From Thiobacillus sp. 0-1251 (lineage in GTDB: Bacteria > Pseudomonadota > Gammaproteobacteria > Burkholderiales > Thiobacillaceae), in the NCBI GenBank assembly GCA_001899305.1, contig MKWL01000021.1, forward strand, positions 300,227-364,226: DNA of 64,000 nucleotides, written 5' to 3'. This document shows positions 1 through 8,731 of the stretch, piece after piece; the stretch's first letter is position 1, and each line of letters starts with the position of its first letter. The notes beneath the pieces are model-generated. The model worked only from the letters and a program-made list of their open reading frames with translations, did no database searches and was not told where the DNA came from. Position numbers and translations under genes: made by a program.

Positions 1-220
1 CCGGCTGAGCCGACCAGAAGGCGAATACTTCGTGCGTGGCGTCGCGGCTGCCATCGTCCACCAGGATGACCTCCCAGTCCGTCACCAGCGACTGCAGCAC
101 GCTTTGCAAACGCGGCAGCAGACGGTTCAGATTCTCCGCTTCGTTGTAGCACGGGATGACGATCGACAGTCCCGGAATCCAGTCGCGCGGCTGGATGGAA
201 AAATGCTGTCGATCGGCCAT
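1..220 (-). CDS. Glycosyltransferase family 2, N-terminal part (cut by window edge)
   Basis: The first 73 residues are present, read leftward from an ATG at 220-218; the rest lies outside the window. The visible part has the start of a GT-A fold: a beta strand ending in the nucleotide-sugar motif 'SIVIPCYNEAENL', then 'VILVDDGSRDAT', the classic family-2 signature seen in dolichol-phosphate-mannose-synthase-like and ArnC-like enzymes. It is divergent from a two-component system and an ArnT-like transferase. Undecaprenyl-phosphate sugar transfer for envelope modification is therefore a reasonable inference, but acceptor specificity cannot be read from this fragment. Confidence 0.85.
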   Translation of the reverse strand, partial: MADRQHFSIQPRDWIPGLSIVIPCYNEAENLNRLLPRLQSVLQSLVTDWEVILVDDGSRDATHEVFAFWSAQP

Positions 221-394
221 GTTCTTCTCGGCCGTCGACGGGAAGGTTTTCCATTCCGCAACGGGCAGAACGGAAAGATCGTGGGAATGAAGCTTGTATG
301 GGCGCATCGGTTCCGGTTTCGCATCCAGTAGGGGTTGATGCAGAATGCGCCTGACTGCCTTTCAAACTCCTTACACGATTCCCGACACGCCTCG

Positions 395-1078
395 ATGCGC
401 ATCCTGCTGACCGAAGACGATCCTGCGCTGGCGGATCTGCTCCTGCGCGCATGCCGGCAGGAAGGCTACAGCGTCGACTGGGTCAGCGACGGCGTGGCGG
501 CCGATCTCGCCCTCAGCAGCGAAACCTACGATGCCCTGGTGCTGGACCTGGGCCTTCCGCGCATGGACGGACTGGATGTGCTCAAGCGCCTGCGCAAACG
601 CGGCAGCCACCTGCCCGTGATGATCCTCACCGCGCGCGAGGCGATCGCCGACCGGGTGGCGGGGCTGGACAGCGGCGCGGACGACTACCTGTCCAAGCCG
701 TTTGCCCTCGCGGAATTGCAGGCCCGCCTGCGCGCCCTCGTCAGGCGCCATCACGGCGGTGCGGCGTCGGCCAGCCTGGTACTGGGCAGACTGCGTTACG
801 ACACCGTGAGCCGGCAGGTTTTTCTGGACGACGACGAAATCGAACTGTCCAGCCGCGAACGGGAAGTCCTGTCCAGTCTGCTGCACAAGGCGGGAAAGGT
901 CATCTCCAAGCAGGCGCTGACCGCCGCCATTTCCAGCTGGGACGCGACCGTGGGATCGAACGCAATTGAAGTCTATATCCATCGCCTGCGCAAGAAACTG
1001 GAACCCGCAGGCATCTCCATCCGAACCGTGCGCGGGCTGGGCTACCTGATCGAGTCGTCCGATGGCCCCGCTGACTGA
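395..1078 (+). CDS. OmpR/PhoB-family response regulator
   Basis: A 227-residue DNA-binding regulator. The N-terminal receiver domain has the acidic pocket (E7-D8-D9), the phospho-acceptor D51 in 'ALVLDLGLP', and a conserved Lys in 'DDYLSKPFA'. The C-terminal winged helix ends with 'IEVYIHRLRKKLEP' and 'IRTVRGLGYLIE', typical of the OmpR class. I chose the ATG at 395 because the receiver fold begins directly there; an in-frame ATG at 335 would add 20 residues with no family resemblance. It overlaps the partner kinase by 17 bp. PmrA/QseB-like proteins are the nearest type by pattern. Control of the downstream family-39 glycosyltransferase is inferred from position. Confidence 0.95.
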   Translation: MRILLTEDDPALADLLLRACRQEGYSVDWVSDGVAADLALSSETYDALVLDLGLPRMDGLDVLKRLRKRGSHLPVMILTAREAIADRVAGLDSGADDYLSKPFALAELQARLRALVRRHHGGAASASLVLGRLRYDTVSRQVFLDDDEIELSSREREVLSSLLHKAGKVISKQALTAAISSWDATVGSNAIEVYIHRLRKKLEPAGISIRTVRGLGYLIESSDGPAD

Positions 1079-2465
1079 AATGCGCCGCACCGATCCCACC
1101 CTGACCCGTGCCCTGCCGGGATGGCTGCTGATCCCGCTTGTGGTCCTGCTGGCGGTCAGTGCCTATACCACCTACCGCAATGCTTCCCATCTTGCGGAAA
1201 CGGAACGCGACCTCGTCCTGGAAAAGATCACGGATGATCTGGAGGAACTCGTTTCCACCAGCTATAAAGCCGACCGCAAGATCGACCCGGACTCCCTGTC
1301 ATTCAGCGTGCTCATCCGCGATGCCCGGGACCAGCGCTATTTCGCCATTTACGACGCCAGCGGAACATTGCTGGCAGGGGACCGCCGACTGGTCCGCGTA
1401 CCGGTCGGCAGCAGCGGCGACGAACGCGCGGCATTCGACACCATTTCCCTAAACGGCAAGATGCTGAGGCGCGCCGTATTGAAAGGCGAGCGGGATGAGC
1501 TTCCGGGCTTCGAAATCCAGGTGGCGGAAACCACGGTCAGGCGCGACCGGCTGACCCTCCACCTGCTCCGCGGCGTGCTCGTGCCGCAGGCATACGCCCT
1601 TCTCTTCTCGCTCCCGCTCGTCTGGTTCGGCATCAGCCGAGGACTGCGCCCGCTCGAGGAACTGCGCCGCCGCATCACCCACCGGTCTGCCCAGGACCTC
1701 GATGCGATCCCGATCGACAACATCCCGCGGGAGTTGCGGCCCGTCGTCACCGCCCTCAACGACCTGCTGATGCGATTCCGGGCGGTACAGGAAGAGCAAC
1801 GCCGCTTCACGGCCGATGCGGCACACCAGATCAAGACCCCGCTCGCCGTGCTGATGGCGGAAATCGAACTGGCCCGTTCGGATACGGCCTGCCCGTGCGC
1901 GCAGCCCACCTATGACCGTCTGCAGAAAGCCGCCGCCCGGCTCACCCATCTGGTGCGCCAACTGCTGGCGTTGGCACACTCGGAAGTGCATGAAAGCGCG
2001 ACCCATACGCTATTCGACCTGGCCGAACTGGCGCGCGAGGTGACGACCGAGTTTGTCGCGGCAGCCGCGCGTCGGCGGATCGATCTCGGTTTCGAGGGCA
2101 CGGAACAGGCAATCCCGGTGCGGGGCAACACCGTCCTGATCCAGGAAGCCATGAAGAACCTGCTGGAGAATGCGCTCAAGTTCACCCCGGAAGGCGGAAC
2201 GGTCACTGCATCCGTCCAGGCCTTCCCGCCGACCTTTTCCGTGGCCGACAGCGGGCCGGGCATCCCCGAAGCGGAATTGCCGCTCATCTTCAAACGTTTC
2301 CATCGGGCGCCGGAAAGCAGCACGGCGGAAGGCAGCGGTCTGGGGCTGGCCATCGTCCAGGAAGTGGCGCGCAAGCACGGCGCGGTCATCACCGCGGGAA
2401 AAAGCGCGCTGGGCGGCGCACTGTTCGAATTCCGGTTCGAAGATGAAGCTGTAAGCCAATCGTAA
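1062..2465 (+). CDS. Sensor histidine kinase, partner of the preceding regulator
   Basis: A 467-residue inner-membrane kinase. An N-terminal transmembrane helix (about residues 18-40) precedes a periplasmic sensor region of about 130 residues. A second helix lies near 180-200, followed by a HAMP-like linker. The dimerisation/phospho-acceptor helix has 'AAHQIKTPLAVL' with the His at about residue 254. The ATPase domain has an N box 'NLLENALKF', a G1 box 'DSGPGIPE' and a G2 box 'GSGLGLAIV'. The ATG at 1062 overlaps the regulator gene; a second ATG at 1080, just past its stop codon, would remove six residues and is an equally acceptable start. The layout resembles PmrB/QseC-type kinases. Confidence 0.95.
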   Translation: MAPLTEMRRTDPTLTRALPGWLLIPLVVLLAVSAYTTYRNASHLAETERDLVLEKITDDLEELVSTSYKADRKIDPDSLSFSVLIRDARDQRYFAIYDASGTLLAGDRRLVRVPVGSSGDERAAFDTISLNGKMLRRAVLKGERDELPGFEIQVAETTVRRDRLTLHLLRGVLVPQAYALLFSLPLVWFGISRGLRPLEELRRRITHRSAQDLDAIPIDNIPRELRPVVTALNDLLMRFRAVQEEQRRFTADAAHQIKTPLAVLMAEIELARSDTACPCAQPTYDRLQKAAARLTHLVRQLLALAHSEVHESATHTLFDLAELAREVTTEFVAAAARRRIDLGFEGTEQAIPVRGNTVLIQEAMKNLLENALKFTPEGGTVTASVQAFPPTFSVADSGPGIPEAELPLIFKRFHRAPESSTAEGSGLGLAIVQEVARKHGAVITAGKSALGGALFEFRFEDEAVSQS

Positions 2466-2521
2466 TCCGGGATCCGGATACTGCACCCGACTTCCCGATC
2501 GCGCCGCCCGGCGTCCCCCTG

Positions 2522-4039
2522 TTGAACGCTCGCCCCGATTCCCCCTCAGCCCGTCGCACCCTGCTGTACATCCTGGCCTTTTGTCTCGTCTGGTGGGGCA
2601 TTTTCGCCGCGACCCGTCATTACCTGGACGGCGCCGACATGGTGGAAAACTATGCCTGGGGCATGGAATGGCAATGGGGCACCAACAAGCATCCGCCGCT
2701 GTTCGGCTGGATCACGGCGGCCTGGTTCAGGCTGTTTCCGATCGGCGACAACGCCTACTACCTGCTCAACCAGGTCAATCTGGCCATCGCGCTGGGGCTG
2801 CTGGCACTGGCGATGAAACGCCTCCTCAGCTGGGATGCGGTGCTGGTCGCCGTGGTGCTCACTACGCTGGGCACCCATTTCGGCCCCGACAGCGGATTCA
2901 AGTACAACGCCAACACCGCCTTGCTGCCGTTTGTCGCCGGCTTCGTCTGGAGCCTGCTGCATGCGGTCGAGCTAGGCCGCGCCCGCTGGTTCGTTCTTGC
3001 AGGCGTGTTCGCCGCTGCCGCTCTGCTCACCAAATACTATGCGCTCGTGCTCATCGCGGCGACCGGGCTGGCCATCCTGGTCAGCCTGCGTCCCCCGCTG
3101 ATCCCGCTGCTCAAAGGCACGGTCATCGCCAGCGCAACCGCGCTGTTGCTGGTCACGCCGCATATTGTCTGGTCCATCCGGCACGGCTGGCCCAGCCTGC
3201 ATTACATGCACGAAGCGCATGAAGTGCTCGGCGCAGCGGATGGCGCCAAAGCCTATGGTGTCGCCCTGGTGGGCGTGCTGGGGTTCAGCAGCGTCGCCTT
3301 GCTGGCCTGGGGCGCAAGCCTCGTTCGACTTCCCACCGTTCCGCTTGATCAAGCACCGCGACCGCCCCGGCTGGGCTTGAGCATCCTGTCTATAAGCGTC
3401 GCACTGACCCTGCTGGCCGCGCTCACCCAGGGGATCAGTCCTGTGTCGTCCTGGCTGATTCCAGCACTGCTGTTTCTCGGCTGGGCCCTGGTCGATCTCA
3501 CGCCCCCCCGTTTCGACAATGGATGGCTCGCACGACGAATCTATCGGGTCGGGCTGATCTATCTCCTGGTGACGCTTGTTGCGGCCGCGCTCTGGGACAG
3601 ACAGTACCGCGCCTATCCCGCGCAACCGGCCTACGCACTGCCGCAGCGCATTGCCGAGGACGCGACGCGCCTGTACCACGAAGCCTATGCCGAACCCATC
3701 GAGTACGCAGCCGGGACATTTCCCCTGCCCTACATCCTGAGCTTCTACTCGCCCGACCATCCGCATGGCCTGTATGGATTCGATCTCGCCGGGCCCGACC
3801 TCACCCAATCTCCCTGGATCGACGCCCGCGCGCTGGAATCGGGCAACCGGATTGCCGTGTGCGGGACCCTGCGTTTCGGCGTGACCGACGCGCTCGCCTG
3901 CCCTGCCGCAGCCCGAACCCTGTTCGGCCCTCCCGACCAGACCCGGCAACTGGTCTACACCGTATATGACCCGAAAACCCGGCAGCTGGGCCAGCAACGC
4001 TACGCCGTGCTGATGTGGAAACCCCACCCGCCGCATTGA
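2522..4039 (+). CDS. ArnT-like glycosyltransferase family 39 membrane protein
   Basis: A 505-residue polytopic membrane protein of the GT-C fold. An N-terminal helix is followed by a periplasmic loop with acidic residues ('YLDGADMVENYAWG') and the 'NKHPPLFGW' motif, typical of the PMT/ArnT family that moves sugars from lipid-linked donors onto lipid A or protein. About ten further hydrophobic segments and a soluble C-terminal periplasmic domain follow. The only start that gives the full first helix is TTG at 2522. It follows the two-component system by 56 bp in the same direction and may be its target. Lipid A modification is inferred from family and context; the substrate is not shown by sequence. 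Confidence 0.85.
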   Translation: MNARPDSPSARRTLLYILAFCLVWWGIFAATRHYLDGADMVENYAWGMEWQWGTNKHPPLFGWITAAWFRLFPIGDNAYYLLNQVNLAIALGLLALAMKRLLSWDAVLVAVVLTTLGTHFGPDSGFKYNANTALLPFVAGFVWSLLHAVELGRARWFVLAGVFAAAALLTKYYALVLIAATGLAILVSLRPPLIPLLKGTVIASATALLLVTPHIVWSIRHGWPSLHYMHEAHEVLGAADGAKAYGVALVGVLGFSSVALLAWGASLVRLPTVPLDQAPRPPRLGLSILSISVALTLLAALTQGISPVSSWLIPALLFLGWALVDLTPPRFDNGWLARRIYRVGLIYLLVTLVAAALWDRQYRAYPAQPAYALPQRIAEDATRLYHEAYAEPIEYAAGTFPLPYILSFYSPDHPHGLYGFDLAGPDLTQSPWIDARALESGNRIAVCGTLRFGVTDALACPAAARTLFGPPDQTRQLVYTVYDPKTRQLGQQRYAVLMWKPHPPH

Positions 4040-4126
4040 TTTGCAGGCCGTCCCGTGCAGCGGATCGGCGTCCGGTTCGACAGCGGCTCAAGTAGAATGG
4101 GCGTTCGCCCATTCCCGCCCCGCAAC

Positions 4127-4978
4127 GTGTCTGCCCAGCTCACCTCCACCAACCACGACCGCGACAGCGCGGGGATGACGTACGTCTATCCCGTCGTCTC
4201 GCGCCGCGCCGGCGGGGTGTCGGTCGGGATCAACCTCAACCCCAACAACGCATGCAACTGGGCCTGCGTCTATTGCCAGGTACCGAACCTGACGCGCGGC
4301 ACCGCGCCGGATATCGATCTGGCACAACTTGAAAACGAGCTGCGCACGCTGCTCACCGATATTCTCCGCGGCGATTTCATGCAGACGCGCGTGCCCGAGG
4401 GCGCACGGCGCCTGAACGACATCGCGTTGTCAGGCAACGGCGAACCGACCAGCGCCCGGGAATTTCCACAGGTCATCGAATGCATCGGCCGGGTGATGGC
4501 GGACTTCGACCTGATCGAGAAAATCAAGCTGGTGTTGATCACCAACGGCAGCCTGGCCGATCGGCCGCGCGTCCAGGCGGGCTTGCGGAAAATGGCCACG
4601 CTGAACGGCGAAGTGTGGTTCAAGTTCGACAGTGCGACCGCCAGCGGCATGCGCGCCATCAACCAGACGCGCATCGCGCCGGACAGGCAGTTCGAACGCC
4701 TGGTCACGACCGCGCGCCTGTGTCCGACCTGGTTGCAGACCTGCGTGTTTGCACGCGACGGCGCGCCGCCAACCGCCGCCGAACAGGCGGCCTACCTGAA
4801 CGCAGTGGAACGCCTCCGCGTGCATGGGATTCCCGTCCGGGGCGTACTGCTCTATGGCCTCGCGCGCCCCTCGATGCAGCCGCAGGCCGACCGGCTGTCC
4901 GCCCTGCCCGCCGCATGGCTCGACACCTTCGCGGACGCCATCCGGGCTGCCGGCTTGCCGGTGAAGGTGTCGCCATGA
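4127..4978 (+). CDS. Radical SAM enzyme of the COG0731 (wyosine-synthase-like) type
   Basis: A 283-residue cytosolic iron-sulfur enzyme. The motif 'CNWACVYCQ' (CX3CX2C) near residue 40 binds the 4Fe-4S cluster, and 'ALSGNGEPTSA' supplies the glycine-rich SAM-binding strand. The opening 'VYPVVSRRAGGVSVGINLN' is typical of a conserved proteobacterial group of unassigned substrate. I place the start at GTG 4127. Upstream in-frame starts (GTG 4055, ATG 4097) would translate a small palindrome (4097-4112) that looks non-coding. It shares an ATGA stop/start overlap with acpS. The reaction is unknown. Confidence 0.85.
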   Translation: MSAQLTSTNHDRDSAGMTYVYPVVSRRAGGVSVGINLNPNNACNWACVYCQVPNLTRGTAPDIDLAQLENELRTLLTDILRGDFMQTRVPEGARRLNDIALSGNGEPTSAREFPQVIECIGRVMADFDLIEKIKLVLITNGSLADRPRVQAGLRKMATLNGEVWFKFDSATASGMRAINQTRIAPDRQFERLVTTARLCPTWLQTCVFARDGAPPTAAEQAAYLNAVERLRVHGIPVRGVLLYGLARPSMQPQADRLSALPAAWLDTFADAIRAAGLPVKVSP

Positions 4979-5355
4979 TCCACGGCATCGGTACCGACCT
5001 GCTCGACGCCGAGCGCATCCGCAATGGGCTGGCCCGCTTCGGCGAGCCCTATGCGGAGCGCATTCTCGCCCCGGCCGAACAGGCCGGCTATCGTGCCAGC
5101 CGCGACCCGGCACGCTTCCTGGCCAAATGCTTCGCCGCCAAGGAAGCCTTCGCCAAGGCGACGGGAACCGGCCTGCGTGCGCCGGTGACGCTGCGCAACA
5201 TCGCCGTGCTGCGCGACACGCAGGGCAAGCCCTTCCTGCAATGCGCGCCCGAACTGGATGCCTGGCTGGCAGCACGCGGAATAAGCGCTCATCATGTGTC
5301 CTTGTCCGACGAAAGCGATCTCGTCCTGGCTTATGTGATTCTGGAGGCAACATGA
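4975..5355 (+). CDS. acpS: Holo-[acyl-carrier-protein] synthase
   Basis: A 126-residue enzyme that transfers 4'-phosphopantetheine from coenzyme A to the serine of acyl carrier protein, making it active for fatty-acid synthesis. The family signatures are clear: 'IHGIGTDLLDAERI' at the N-terminus holds the Mg-binding Asp, and 'FLAKCFAAKEAFAKATGTG' holds the second metal Glu and the CoA-binding lysine. The length is normal for the small trimeric bacterial type. Its start overlaps the radical SAM stop (ATGA), so the two are likely translationally coupled. Confidence 0.97.
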   Translation: MIHGIGTDLLDAERIRNGLARFGEPYAERILAPAEQAGYRASRDPARFLAKCFAAKEAFAKATGTGLRAPVTLRNIAVLRDTQGKPFLQCAPELDAWLAARGISAHHVSLSDESDLVLAYVILEAT

Positions 5356-5377
5356 CACTGTCCTTGTTGGAGCGGAT

Positions 5378-6457
5378 ATGACGCTCGGCCCCTTGATGCT
5401 CGACGTGGCAGGCACCGAACTGACCGACGACGACCGACGCCGCCTGGGCCACCCGCTCGTCGGCGGGGTGATCCTGTTCTCCCGCAACTACCGCGACCCG
5501 GCCCAGCTGGCCGCCTTAACCGCCGAGATCCACGCGCTCAAGCCCGCGCCGCTGCTGATCGGCGTCGACCACGAAGGGGGGCGGGTGCAACGTTTCCGCG
5601 AAGGCTTCACCCGCCTGCCGCCGATGCGCGCCTTCGGCGAAATCTGGAACACCCATCCGCAACAGGCGAAACACCTCGCACGCGAAACCGGCTTCGTGCT
5701 GGCGAGCGAACTGCGCGCGCACGGCATCGACTTCAGCTTCGCGCCCGTGCTCGACCTCGATTACGGTGCCTCGTCGGTCATCGGCGACCGTGCCTTTCAT
5801 GCCGATCCGCATGCCGTGTTCCAGTTGGGCCAGGCCATGATGCTGGGTATGAAGGATGCCGGCATGGCCGCCTGCGGCAAGCATTTTCCCGGTCACGGCT
5901 TCGTGGTGGCGGATTCGCACGTCGACGTTCCGGTCGACAATCGCACCCTGGCCGATATTGCTGTCGCCGACCTGGTGCCTTTCCGCTTGATGATCGAGGC
6001 CGGACTGGCGGCGATCATGCCGGCGCATGTGATCTACCCGAATGTGGATGACAAGCCGGCTGGGTTTTCGCGCGTCTGGTTGCAGAAACTGCTGCGGCAC
6101 CAGCTGGGATTCGACGGTGCCGTGTTCAGCGACGATCTCTGCATGGCGGGTGCCGCCGTGGCCGGCGGCGTGGTCGAACGCGTGACGGCGGCGCTGGAAG
6201 CCGGCTGCGACATGGCGCTGGTCTGCAACCGGCCCGACCTGGCCGACGACGTGCTGGCCAACCTGAAAGTCGACTGGCCCGCCCCGTCCCGTGCACGCCT
6301 TGCTCGCATGCACGGCCACCCGCACCCGCAGACCTTGACCCAGCTGCGCGAGTCGACGCGCTATGTCAATGCGCTGCACCACATCGCCGGGCTGGGGCAG
6401 GATAGCGCAGACCTCAACCTGCAGGTCGACCCGACGGATTACTGTGGGCGCGCATAA
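5378..6457 (+). CDS. nagZ: Beta-N-acetylhexosaminidase (peptidoglycan recycling)
   Basis: A 359-residue cytosolic glycoside hydrolase of family 3 that removes GlcNAc from anhydro-muropeptides. Diagnostic segments are 'LIGVDHEGGRVQRF', 'FAPVLDLDYG', the catalytic loop 'CGKHFPGHGFVVADSHVD' carrying the His/Asp pair of NagZ enzymes, and the nucleophile Asp in 'AVFSDDLCM'. Length and order match the Gram-negative NagZ type. It starts 22 bp after acpS and ends 14 bp inside the next gene, so the cluster is probably a single transcript. Confidence 0.97.
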   Translation: MTLGPLMLDVAGTELTDDDRRRLGHPLVGGVILFSRNYRDPAQLAALTAEIHALKPAPLLIGVDHEGGRVQRFREGFTRLPPMRAFGEIWNTHPQQAKHLARETGFVLASELRAHGIDFSFAPVLDLDYGASSVIGDRAFHADPHAVFQLGQAMMLGMKDAGMAACGKHFPGHGFVVADSHVDVPVDNRTLADIAVADLVPFRLMIEAGLAAIMPAHVIYPNVDDKPAGFSRVWLQKLLRHQLGFDGAVFSDDLCMAGAAVAGGVVERVTAALEAGCDMALVCNRPDLADDVLANLKVDWPAPSRARLARMHGHPHPQTLTQLRESTRYVNALHHIAGLGQDSADLNLQVDPTDYCGRA

Positions 6458-7421
6458 CCACGATCACAGCGCGCATGACCACGGTCATGGCCATGGCATG
6501 CATCACGTTCATGTGCATGCATCTGAAGGCGGCAACGGCAAGCTGATCCTCGCCCTGCTGCTGACGCTGTCATTCACCGGCGTCGAGGCCCTGGCCGGCT
6601 GGTGGTCGGGTTCGCTCGCGCTACTATCCGATGCGGCGCACATGTTCACCGACTCGTCCGCGCTGGGCCTGGCCGCGGCGGCGGCCTGGCTGGCGCGCCG
6701 GCCACCCAGCATCCGGCACTCCTATGGCCTGGTACGGGCCGAGGTGCTCGCTGCGCTGTTCAACAGCCTGATGATGCTGGTCGTGCTCGGCTATATCGTG
6801 CATGAGGCCATCGACCGTTTCAGCTCCCCGCACGCGATCGCCGGCGGTACCGTCATCGGCGTCGCCGTCATCGGCCTCGGCATCAACCTGCTCGTCGCAT
6901 GGATCCTGAGCCGCGGCGAACACACCCTCAATAGCCGCGCCGCGATGCTGCACGTGCTGGGCGATGCACTCGGCTCGGTCGCCGCGATCAGCGCCGGCAT
7001 CGTCATCGTCACCACCGGCTGGACGCCGATCGACCCGCTGCTGTCCTTGCTGGTGGCGGTGCTGATTCTGGTCTCGGCCTTGCGGCTGTTGCGCGAGGTG
7101 GTACACGTGCTGATGGAGGGCGTACCCCTGCAGATCCAGCTCGAATCCGTCGGCCACGACCTGGCCGCCCTGCCCGGCGTACAGCGCGTGCACGACCTGC
7201 ACGTGTGGACGCTGTCATCGGGCACCGTCGCCCTGTCCGCGCACCTCGACATCCGCGATCTTGCAAACTGGCTGCACATTCTGGCCGCAGCCCGCGACAT
7301 GCTTGCGAAGCAGCACGGCATCGCACACGTCACACTCCAGCCCGAGGTGTTGAACATCGCACCGCTGGTGCGAGGCGAATGGGCGTCCCGAGCCGGCGTC
7401 GATGGCAAAGCCGCACACTGA
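6444..7421 (+). CDS. Cation diffusion facilitator (zinc-type efflux transporter)
   Basis: A 325-residue inner-membrane antiporter exporting Zn2+ (possibly Co/Cd) in exchange for protons. Translation from GTG 6444 gives a strikingly His-rich cytosolic tail (about 13 His in the first 26 residues), typical of ZitB/CzcD-like members. Six membrane helices follow, with the paired metal-site motifs 'DAAHMFTD' in helix II and 'HVLGDALGS' in helix V, then a cytosolic ferredoxin-like C-terminal domain ('VHDLHVWTLSSG'). The start lies 14 bp inside nagZ. Metal specificity is inferred from the motifs. Confidence 0.92.
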   Translation: MGAHNHDHSAHDHGHGHGMHHVHVHASEGGNGKLILALLLTLSFTGVEALAGWWSGSLALLSDAAHMFTDSSALGLAAAAAWLARRPPSIRHSYGLVRAEVLAALFNSLMMLVVLGYIVHEAIDRFSSPHAIAGGTVIGVAVIGLGINLLVAWILSRGEHTLNSRAAMLHVLGDALGSVAAISAGIVIVTTGWTPIDPLLSLLVAVLILVSALRLLREVVHVLMEGVPLQIQLESVGHDLAALPGVQRVHDLHVWTLSSGTVALSAHLDIRDLANWLHILAAARDMLAKQHGIAHVTLQPEVLNIAPLVRGEWASRAGVDGKAAH

Positions 7422-7509
7422 TCCGCGCAGGTGCACCTGACTGATCAATCAAACGCTCCATCAGGATATGGATAAGCCGGCGTAACGGCTCCCCGTACTG
7501 CCCCTATCA

Positions 7510-7532
7510 AGCCCGCCTGTGCGGGCTTTTTT
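7510..7532 (+). terminator. Rho-independent terminator after the nagZ-CDF cluster
   Basis: A 7-bp perfect stem (7510-7516 with 7521-7527) has a four-base loop and is followed by a run of six T. It separates the upstream cluster from the Fur-type promoter of hemP. Confidence 0.9.
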
Positions 7533-7564
7533 CATTTCAATGCCGGTGTTCTTCCCGTGAGCGC

Positions 7565-7593
7565 TTGACACACAAATGAGAATCGTTATTATT
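7565..7593 (+). promoter_or_regulatory. hemP promoter overlapped by a Fur-box-like site
   Basis: TTGACA at 7565-7570 and TATTAT at 7587-7592 are separated by 16 bp. The spacer and -10 region carry 'AATGAGAATCGTTATTATT' (about 7576-7594), close to the Fur consensus built from GATAAT/ATTATC hexamers. Iron-loaded Fur bound here would cover both promoter elements, so iron repression of hemP and the genes behind it is expected. Confidence 0.85.
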
Positions 7594-7621
7594 CGTAACA
7601 CACTGATTGGCGATTCCCCGA

Positions 7622-7840
7622 ATGAACCCCGAATCTGACGCACAGGATCCTCACGCCATGCCGAATGCGCCCTCTTCCTCCATCCGTCTTCCGGTCGAGC
7701 CTGGAACGCGGACCTGTCCGCCCGAGATCATCCCGGCGGACTTTTTATTCCAGGGCAGCCAGGAAATCCTGATCAGCCACAAAGGCGAGCACTATCGCCT
7801 GCGCATCACCAAGAACGGCAAGCTGATCCTCACCAAATAA
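7622..7840 (+). CDS. hemP: Hemin uptake protein HemP
   Basis: A 72-residue cytosolic protein. The C-terminal third, 'GSQEILISHKGEHYRLRI' followed by 'TKNGKLILTK', is the whole conserved HemP domain (a small beta fold found next to heme and siderophore receptors); the N-terminus is variable and Pro-rich. In Burkholderia and relatives HemP is required for heme-receptor expression or heme uptake. The ATG at 7622 lies about 30 bp after the -10 element of the Fur-type promoter, making it the first gene of an iron-starvation transcript. Confidence 0.92.
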   Translation: MNPESDAQDPHAMPNAPSSSIRLPVEPGTRTCPPEIIPADFLFQGSQEILISHKGEHYRLRITKNGKLILTK

Positions 7841-7938
7841 ACCGTTCGCAGGCCCGGCCTGCCGGCCTCGCGGCCACCCCAATCCCGCCCGCCCGCGCAT
7901 CCGCGCCAGCCAGCCCCACACTTGCAAGGAGACTGGCA

Positions 7939-8181
7939 ATGAACACATCGCAGCAGCACGACACCCACGAAATCGTCATCGCCGCCACGCTATGGCTGAT
8001 GCATCGCTACCAGCAAACCGGCTGCCGCAAGCTCGCCCGCATGATCGAACAGCATCTCACCTGGATGCACGACCGTGCGACCAGCCCCTGCCTGGCCGAC
8101 GCCTGCCGCCGACTGTCGTTCGAATGGCGCGCCGTCTCGACCGCCACGCCCATGCGTCCCGCGCACCCCATCCTGCACTGA
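7939..8181 (+). CDS. Small conserved-looking protein of unknown function in the iron cluster
   Basis: An 80-residue ORF with a strong Shine-Dalgarno (AAGGAG, 7 bp upstream). It is predicted mainly helical, with His, Cys and Arg residues spread through it ('HEIVIAATLWLMHRYQQTG', 'LARMIEQHLTWM', then a pair of Cys about 8 residues apart). No family is recognised. It sits between hemP and a peroxiredoxin in a tightly spaced same-strand series, so a role in iron/heme handling or in local regulation is possible but is inference only. Confidence 0.7.
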   Translation: MNTSQQHDTHEIVIAATLWLMHRYQQTGCRKLARMIEQHLTWMHDRATSPCLADACRRLSFEWRAVSTATPMRPAHPILH

Positions 8182-8198
8182 TTGACCAGGAGCCCCAC

Positions 8199-8720
8199 AT
8201 GATCTCGATTGGCAACACGATCCCCGACATCACTTGCGAAGCCTATCTGCCCGATGGCCGCATCGAACCGATTTCACTCACGCACTATCGCGGCAAGTGG
8301 CTGGTGTTGTTCTTCTGGCCGCTGGATTTCACTTTCGTCTGTCCGACGGAAATACGCGCCTATTCCGACCTCAGCCACGATTTCGACCTGTCCGGCGCGG
8401 TACTGCTCGGCGCCAGCGTCGATTCCGCGCACGCTCATCGCGCCTGGGTGCGGCACGGGCTCGGCGCAGTGAAATTCCCCATGCTCGGCGACGTCTCGCG
8501 TAGCCTTGCGCAAGGCTTCGGCATACTCGCCGACAACGGCGTGGCGGTACGCGCCACCTTCATCGTCAATCCCGAAGGCCGGGTGATGAGCATCGCCGCC
8601 AACGACCTCAACGTCGGCCGCTCGGCGCGCGAAACGCTGCGCCTGCTGCACGCCCTGCAAAGCGGCGAGCTCACCGCCTGCGAGTGGCAGCCCGGCCAGT
8701 CCTTTGTCGCTGCCGCCTGA
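8199..8720 (+). CDS. Typical 2-Cys peroxiredoxin (AhpC/Tsa family)
   Basis: A 173-residue thiol peroxidase that reduces H2O2 and organic peroxides. The thioredoxin fold carries the peroxidatic Cys48 in 'DFTFVCPTEI' and a resolving Cys161 in 'LTACEWQPGQ' near the C-terminus, so it is the AhpC-like dimeric type. The conserved Arg is in 'AVRATFIVNPEG'. An AGGAG site precedes the ATG. Its presence inside a heme/iron operon makes sense because imported iron drives peroxide chemistry. The electron donor (AhpF, AhpD or thioredoxin) is not in the window. Confidence 0.95.
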   Translation: MISIGNTIPDITCEAYLPDGRIEPISLTHYRGKWLVLFFWPLDFTFVCPTEIRAYSDLSHDFDLSGAVLLGASVDSAHAHRAWVRHGLGAVKFPMLGDVSRSLAQGFGILADNGVAVRATFIVNPEGRVMSIAANDLNVGRSARETLRLLHALQSGELTACEWQPGQSFVAAA

Positions 8721-8731
8721 GGAACCCCGCC

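Noticed and set aside
4055-4126. Upstream GTG/ATG starts for the radical SAM gene
   Set aside because: The extra residues would translate a small GGGCG/CGCCC palindrome and do not resemble the family N-terminus, so GTG 4127 was preferred.
5352-5381. Nine-codon frame starting on the acpS stop (ATGA) and ending at the nagZ start
   Set aside because: It could be a coupling peptide, but it is too short to support as a gene and has no conserved signature that I can see.
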